This document shows, piece after piece, positions 23,027-25,365 of a DNA stretch of 25,365 nucleotides. The notes under the pieces were generated by a model. It was not told where the DNA came from. It did not search any database and was given only the letters and a program-made list of their open reading frames with translations. The stretch spans positions 1-25,365 of the forward strand of contig CALVNU010000006.1 in NCBI GenBank assembly GCA_944349915.1, given 5' to 3'. Made by a program: the position numbers and the translations under genes. Each line of letters opens with the position of its first letter. The first letter of the stretch is position 1. The DNA comes from an uncultured Clostridia bacterium (GTDB lineage Bacteria; Bacillota; Clostridia; Christensenellales; UBA1242).

Positions 23027-25365
23027 TTAGAAACCAAAATATTCCTTTCTTATCGGCTGTACGATGTCTGCCAAAATCACTTGGTTTCCTTCATAAGTCG
23101 TTCCTGGTTTGATATATGGATTTTCCCCTAAGAAAGTAAGCAGAGCAAAATTATAATCAGCAATAATGCCAAATTCTGAAATTGCACCAGTCAAATTGGC
23201 ATCAACATAGTTGAATTTTGTGTTCATTTGACTGCGGTCTATTATTGCATTGCTTTGATATGTAAATAGCCCTTGAATATTGGCATAAAGATTTAAAATT
23301 CCAAGCATGTAGTAATCTTTGCCATTGTATGTATACTTATAATCTGCATAGGCCTCTTGTATGCGCTGTTTGATTTTGTTGATAATGCTTTCCCCTACAG
23401 AAGCAAGGCCATAATCGGCAAAGAAATCAAGCAGTGTTCCACCCTGGAACTCATCAAGAGTAAGCCAGTTGTACATATATAAATTGCCTTTTATAATCAA
23501 TTTGCTTTCATAACCTTTAAGTTCTGTTGAAAGGTCGGGCGCAAGTTGAATGCAACTTAAAAGAGAACGAGCAAATATGCAGTCTTCAACTGTAACTACA
23601 GGAGCAAATGTGCTATCTTTTTTTCTTGAAATAACAAGTCCGCCCGAATAAGAATTTCGGATAATACATCCTTTAAATGTGGCCTCACTGCTGTTAACTT
23701 CAACCAAAATAAAGGCATTTTCAATAATGGTATTATAAATAAGAACATTCTTGGCATTTCCTGTAATTAGCATAAGTTTTCCTGCACCATCAAGTTCCGA
23801 AAGTGCTCCATCCGAAGAAAATGTTGCCCCTCTTAAAACAACATTATCAATAAAAATGTTGCTTCGTTCAATCTGCATTTTAATGTAATAACTATATTTT
23901 GTATAATCAAGCATATGTCCATTGCCATAGATGTTGTATAAAATTATATTTGAAACTTCATTAGTCACATTGATATCATTTTGAAGCACAAGTGCACAAT
24001 AGTTGTTTGTTAAATATTGATTGATTTCAAATAATCGCTCTATAACAAACGGATAATCTTGCACATTATACAAATTTATTCCGTTTACAACTTTGAAAGT
24101 GTAATAATCAGAAACAGTGTTTGCCCCCGCATATGGAGCAATCTGTCTTGCAGTGATGGTTACAATACCTGTGCCAACAAAACTAACTTGACCTTGATTG
24201 TCTACAACAGCAATATCTTCATCACTGCTCTCCCATTCAATAAGGTTTGCATAATTTCCACTTGGGTTTGTTGTGTAATTCATGTTGAAATGATTTACAA
24301 ACTCGCCATTTGTGTAAAATTTATTTCCAAAAACGCGATAACCACCAAGTCCATAGGCATCATCAATGTTGTCTAGTTCCAGTCTTATGTCATAAAGTTT
24401 TGTAAAGAATGTAAATACTTTGCTATAAGAGATATCCGTTCCGTCAACTGAAAGGGTTAATCTAACCTGCCCTGGAGCCAATCCAAGCAATTGATAACTT
24501 CCATTGATTTGTCGAAGCGAAGCAACTTGGTCATTGTCAAGTGAGAAAGTATAAGTAAAGCCTTCGGCATCTATTGGTTCTGGAATTACAGACAAATTGA
24601 CATATTCGCCAACATACATTTGCGTTTTTGTTTCGGTAAATGAAATGCCTTTGATATCTTTGGTATACTGAATTGTGATTTCCCTATAGATTGATGGGTT
24701 TGATTTTAAATATATCTTGATTGTTGCAATTCCAAATCCAGAAAATTCAACTGCGCCATAATTATCAACGGTTGCAAGTGAATTGTTTGATTGATAAGCA
24801 ATTTCTTTGTCCGTTGCATCTGTTGGAAGAACTGTTGCCACAATTTGATATCCTGGGATTGAGATATAGACAGTTTCTTTTTCTATTGAAATTTCTTCCG
24901 CCCCTCTTTCAACCACAACTGTAAAGTTGCCAAGATTTATATTGTTAACACTTAAAGCGAAAGTTGCCCTGCCACCATTAAGCGCTCTTATAACTCCATC
25001 TTCAAACTCAATAACAGCCTTTGAAGAATCAACTCTGTTTTCTGTTAAATTTGATATAGCAAATTTGATGTTTGTGTTGTCATTTGGCACTTTTTTTGAA
25101 AGGTTTAGTTGCAATTCTTGTCCAGCATTTAGATATGCCACCCTATTTTCAAAACTGCCAAGGTCCAAAGACGCTTCAAGCAAATTGTCTCCGCAATAGT
25201 AGAATATGTAAGAAACTGATTTTTCTCCGTTTGTTTTATCCTTGCTTGTGAATGTGATTGTAACAGTGCCTGTTTTATTGAATGTTATCACACCATTTTC
25301 AACGCTTGCTCGGCTTGTGTCTGAAAGTTTGTAATCAAAATCTCTTATTGTTGCGTCTAAAGGAT
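23027..25365 (-). CDS. Surface protein with Big_2-like domains and beta-helix, 5'-truncated by the window edge
   Basis: The frame is open to the end of the window, so the true start is beyond 25365; 778 residues are visible. A GTG at 25291 is inside the frame and has no ribosome binding site. The visible part has an Ig-like first section, then three Big_2-type units (about visible residues 155-233, 235-318 and 320-427; for example IEWESSDEDIAVVDNQGQVS followed by GTGIVTITA), and then a parallel beta-helix-like region (about 430-620: NGHMLDY, FIDNVVLRGATF, NVLIYNTIIENA, CIIRNSYSGG, VTVEDCIF). The last 150 residues are not recognised, and no membrane span or LPXTG is seen at the C-terminus. Big_2 and beta-helix parts are typical of extracellular adhesins or glycan-acting proteins. 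It is the upstream gene of an operon with the MBG protein, 22 bases apart. Confidence 0.82.
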   Translation of the reverse strand, partial: PLDATIRDFDYKLSDTSRASVENGVITFNKTGTVTITFTSKDKTNGEKSVSYIFYYCGDNLLEASLDLGSFENRVAYLNAGQELQLNLSKKVPNDNTNIKFAISNLTENRVDSSKAVIEFEDGVIRALNGGRATFALSVNNINLGNFTVVVERGAEEISIEKETVYISIPGYQIVATVLPTDATDKEIAYQSNNSLATVDNYGAVEFSGFGIATIKIYLKSNPSIYREITIQYTKDIKGISFTETKTQMYVGEYVNLSVIPEPIDAEGFTYTFSLDNDQVASLRQINGSYQLLGLAPGQVRLTLSVDGTDISYSKVFTFFTKLYDIRLELDNIDDAYGLGGYRVFGNKFYTNGEFVNHFNMNYTTNPSGNYANLIEWESSDEDIAVVDNQGQVSFVGTGIVTITARQIAPYAGANTVSDYYTFKVVNGINLYNVQDYPFVIERLFEINQYLTNNYCALVLQNDINVTNEVSNIILYNIYGNGHMLDYTKYSYYIKMQIERSNIFIDNVVLRGATFSSDGALSELDGAGKLMLITGNAKNVLIYNTIIENAFILVEVNSSEATFKGCIIRNSYSGGLVISRKKDSTFAPVVTVEDCIFARSLLSCIQLAPDLSTELKGYESKLIIKGNLYMYNWLTLDEFQGGTLLDFFADYGLASVGESIINKIKQRIQEAYADYKYTYNGKDYYMLGILNLYANIQGLFTYQSNAIIDRSQMNTKFNYVDANLTGAISEFGIIADYNFALLTFLGENPYIKPGTTYEGNQVILADIVQPIRKEYFGF

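Overview
The window looks like the chromosome of a low-GC, Gram-positive-type anaerobe (Bacillota, probably an uncultured gut Clostridia lineage). The basis is the AT-rich sequence, strong AAGGAGG-type ribosome binding sites, TATAAT/extended -10 promoters, U-tract terminators, and family content typical of gut Clostridia: GLUG, MBG/YDG and BspA-type LRR surface proteins and an Old Yellow Enzyme with an FAD domain. This taxonomic reading is inference. No tRNA, rRNA, CRISPR array, insertion sequence or prophage gene was seen.

Layout. (1) 233-1177 (+) is a COG1073-type alpha/beta hydrolase with its own extended -10 promoter. (2) 12740-1273 (-) holds four genes in one direction, each with its own likely promoter: enolase, a 1312-aa DUF4011/SF1 helicase/REase-like protein, nucleoside diphosphate kinase, and a very large secreted GLUG-repeat protein. 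The GLUG gene is split by a frameshift exactly at a run of 11 G, 157 codons after its start; one extra G would join the two parts into a protein of about 1783 aa. (3) 12921-14975 (+) is an Old Yellow Enzyme/2,4-dienoyl-CoA reductase-like flavoenzyme divergent from eno. (4) 15284-16396 (+) is an unknown single-pass membrane protein whose promoter leaves almost no 5' leader. (5) 17388-16462 (-) is a BspA-type LRR protein without a signal peptide. (6) 25365-17809 (-) is a two-gene surface-protein operon: a Big_2/beta-helix protein that runs off the right edge, then a 1731-aa MBG/YDG-repeat protein with a C-terminal membrane anchor.

How it fits together. Two core metabolic genes (eno, ndk) and one flavoenzyme are interleaved with about 14 kb of genes for repeat-rich surface proteins. 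None of the surface proteins has a visible LPXTG motif; anchoring appears to be by hydrophobic segments. The observations most worth follow-up are the G11 tract (candidate phase-variable switch or sequencing artefact), the helicase with the architecture of the Hhe-type anti-phage protein but a nuclease domain that looks altered at its active site, the near-leaderless membrane-protein gene, and a possible small RNA in the 378-bp gap at 17431-17808.
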